Origin: Auxenochlorella pyrenoidosa
Taxonomy: Eukaryota > Chlorophyta > Trebouxiophyceae > Chlorellales > Chlorellaceae
DNA: 19,598 bases
NCBI GenBank assembly: GCA_001430745.1
Contig: KQ481977.1
Span: forward strand, 625,806-645,403
Direction: 5' to 3'
Under the pieces are notes generated by a model. That model saw only the letters and a list, made by a program, of their open reading frames with translations, did no database searches and was not told where the DNA came from. A program made the position numbers and the translations under genes. How positions within the stretch are numbered: the stretch's first letter is position 1; each line of letters opens with the position of its first letter. Of the stretch, positions 18,801 to 19,598 are shown piece by piece.

Positions 18801-19598
18801 GAGCGGGGCGCATTCCTTCCTTTCCTGCCGTGTGGCTGTACCGGGTGCTCGCACCTGCTGCACGGCCCCTCATCTCCTCCCCCACCCCCCGGGAGTGGTA
18901 TGTCAACACTTGCAACAAAGGCTTCTCGGTCTCCCACAACTGCAAGTGCCTGCAGCAGGCATGGTTATCACCTGCTGTGGAACCATGCCCTGCTTTGCCT
19001 TGCGCCAGCCAGACAGTGCCACACTGCTGTGGCCAGCTGCCCGCTCTGGATGTCTCCAAGCCCGCTGCCCCGCCCCAACCCTCCCTGCCCGACTCACCCT
19101 GCAGCGCGCTGGAAAGGCATCACCGTGGCGGCAAAGCTCATCGAGCACGCCCTGTCGGAGCCAGACTTTGAGGCTGCCCGCGCCGAGGCTGCGCTGTCTG
19201 CGAGTGTGGCGCACCCCAACGTGGTGAGTGGCTGGCCCTGTGCCCCCTTTGCTGCGTGCACCACCTCAGCCCCCACTCTCTCAGCTCCCTGCACCAGCCG
19301 GCCACAGATTTGCAGCTTCCGGGCCAGCAGGACCTCCAAGGAGAGAATGAACGCGGGTCGAATTTGCAGGGAAGGAGCGCACGCCGCCTGCCGCACGCCC
19401 TCCTGGCCCCTTAGCCCACCCACAACTCCACCCATGCACCCGGCAGGTCTGCACCTACGCTGTGCACACGCTGAGCCTCGCTGACCTGGCGGGGCTGCAG
19501 CAGGCGGCGGAGCAGCCCGTGGCGGGCCTGCTGCCCTCAGCCGGGGACGGAGCGGCGCCCGGGCTGGGGGCCACGCTGATCGTGCAGGCGAGGAGGGG
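15841..19598 (+). CDS. Second receptor-like protein kinase, TKL type, paralogue of the first (10 exons seen, runs off right edge)
   Basis: Exons: 15841-16123, 16278-16364, 16627-16697, 16879-17052, 17257-17320, 17543-17709, 17965-18315, 18675-18798, 19105-19223, 19447-19587. The first 527 residues are in the window and all phases agree. Residues 1-23 form a signal peptide (core TTAALLAFLLAVCTA). The ectodomain carries sequons (NASQ, NTSA, NVSS, NVSA, NASL, NDSA, NGSS, NTSQ) and the same opening as the first kinase: a G-D-V-x-L strand created by a phase-1 intron. A membrane helix (VWVLVALASTAG to AALLLL, about 316-339) is followed by RRRSRR. The kinase begins LDRGGFAVVWK, then RWKGITVAAKLIEH with ATP-binding Lys451, and HPNVVCTY. 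The first glycine of the GxGxxG loop is Asp here. The visible part ends at beta5 (ATLIVQ), followed by a GC donor. Catalytic loop and DFG lie outside, so activity cannot be judged. Confidence 0.88.
16698..16878 (+). other. GC-AG intron with complementary G-rich 5' and C-rich 3' ends
   Basis: Donor GCGAGC after CAG; acceptor AAAAGCAG. Its 5' half has GGGGGGTGGGGTGGGG (16730-16745), exactly complementary to CCCCACCCCACCCCCC (16852-16867), just before the acceptor. The pairing would fold out about 106 nt and bring the splice sites together. Confidence 0.8.
18316..18674 (+). other. GC-AG intron in the juxtamembrane region of the second kinase
   Basis: Exon 7 ends GAGAAG and is followed by GCAAGT, the ideal GC-donor consensus. 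The acceptor CTCCTCGCAG ends at 18674. Phase 0 on both sides; no better GT donor keeps the frame into exon 8. Confidence 0.75.

Noticed and set aside
1..19598. tRNA, rRNA, CRISPR array or insertion sequence
   Set aside because: No T-loop/GTTCRA cloverleaf, no regularly spaced direct repeats and no intact transposase were found on either strand.

Overview
The window looks like nuclear DNA of a GC-rich green alga. A core chlorophyte, possibly Chlorella-like or Coccomyxa-like (Trebouxiophyceae), fits best. The reasons are short exons split by many 75-360 bp introns, C-rich tracts before intron acceptors, a nuclear PsbS-type light-harvesting relative with a plastid transit peptide, and TKL-type receptor kinases of the kind seen in green algae. 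There is no prokaryotic organisation: no operons, no Shine-Dalgarno sites, no uninterrupted genes. Gene models were built by hand by matching splice phase to conserved protein motifs, so exon ends are predictions.

Layout. (1) 1-1110, minus strand: 5' part of a type II membrane protein resembling hydroxyproline O-arabinosyltransferases; it runs off the left edge. (2) 1111-3520: no supported gene; shared upstream region of two divergent genes. (3) 3521-9192, plus strand: complete 17-exon receptor-like kinase (about 869-880 aa) with signal peptide, glycosylated ectodomain, one membrane helix and a complete TKL-type kinase domain. (4) 9193-9856: tail-to-tail spacer. (5) 9857-12767, minus strand: complete 9-exon, 265-aa PsbS-like four-helix thylakoid protein. 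(6) 12768-15840: about 3 kb without a supported gene, holding a cluster of ACTTCACC motifs around a perfect 26-bp palindrome, a strong hairpin and some decayed-looking coding fragments. (7) 15841 to the right edge, plus strand: 10 exons of a second receptor-like kinase paralogous to (3), cut off inside its kinase domain.

How they relate. The two receptor kinases share ectodomain plan, membrane topology and some intron positions, and probably arose by local duplication; the PsbS-like gene lies between them on the opposite strand. The arabinosyltransferase-like gene would act in the secretory pathway on wall or surface glycoproteins, and the kinases have their ectodomains outside the cell, so a loose cell-surface theme exists, but no direct functional link is shown.

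The most striking result is splicing: about one third of inferred donors are GC rather than GT (8 or 9 of 16 in the first kinase, 1 of 8 in the PsbS-like gene, 3 of 10 in the second kinase). Several are pinned by invariant kinase residues, including the ATP-binding lysine and the catalytic-loop HGDLK.
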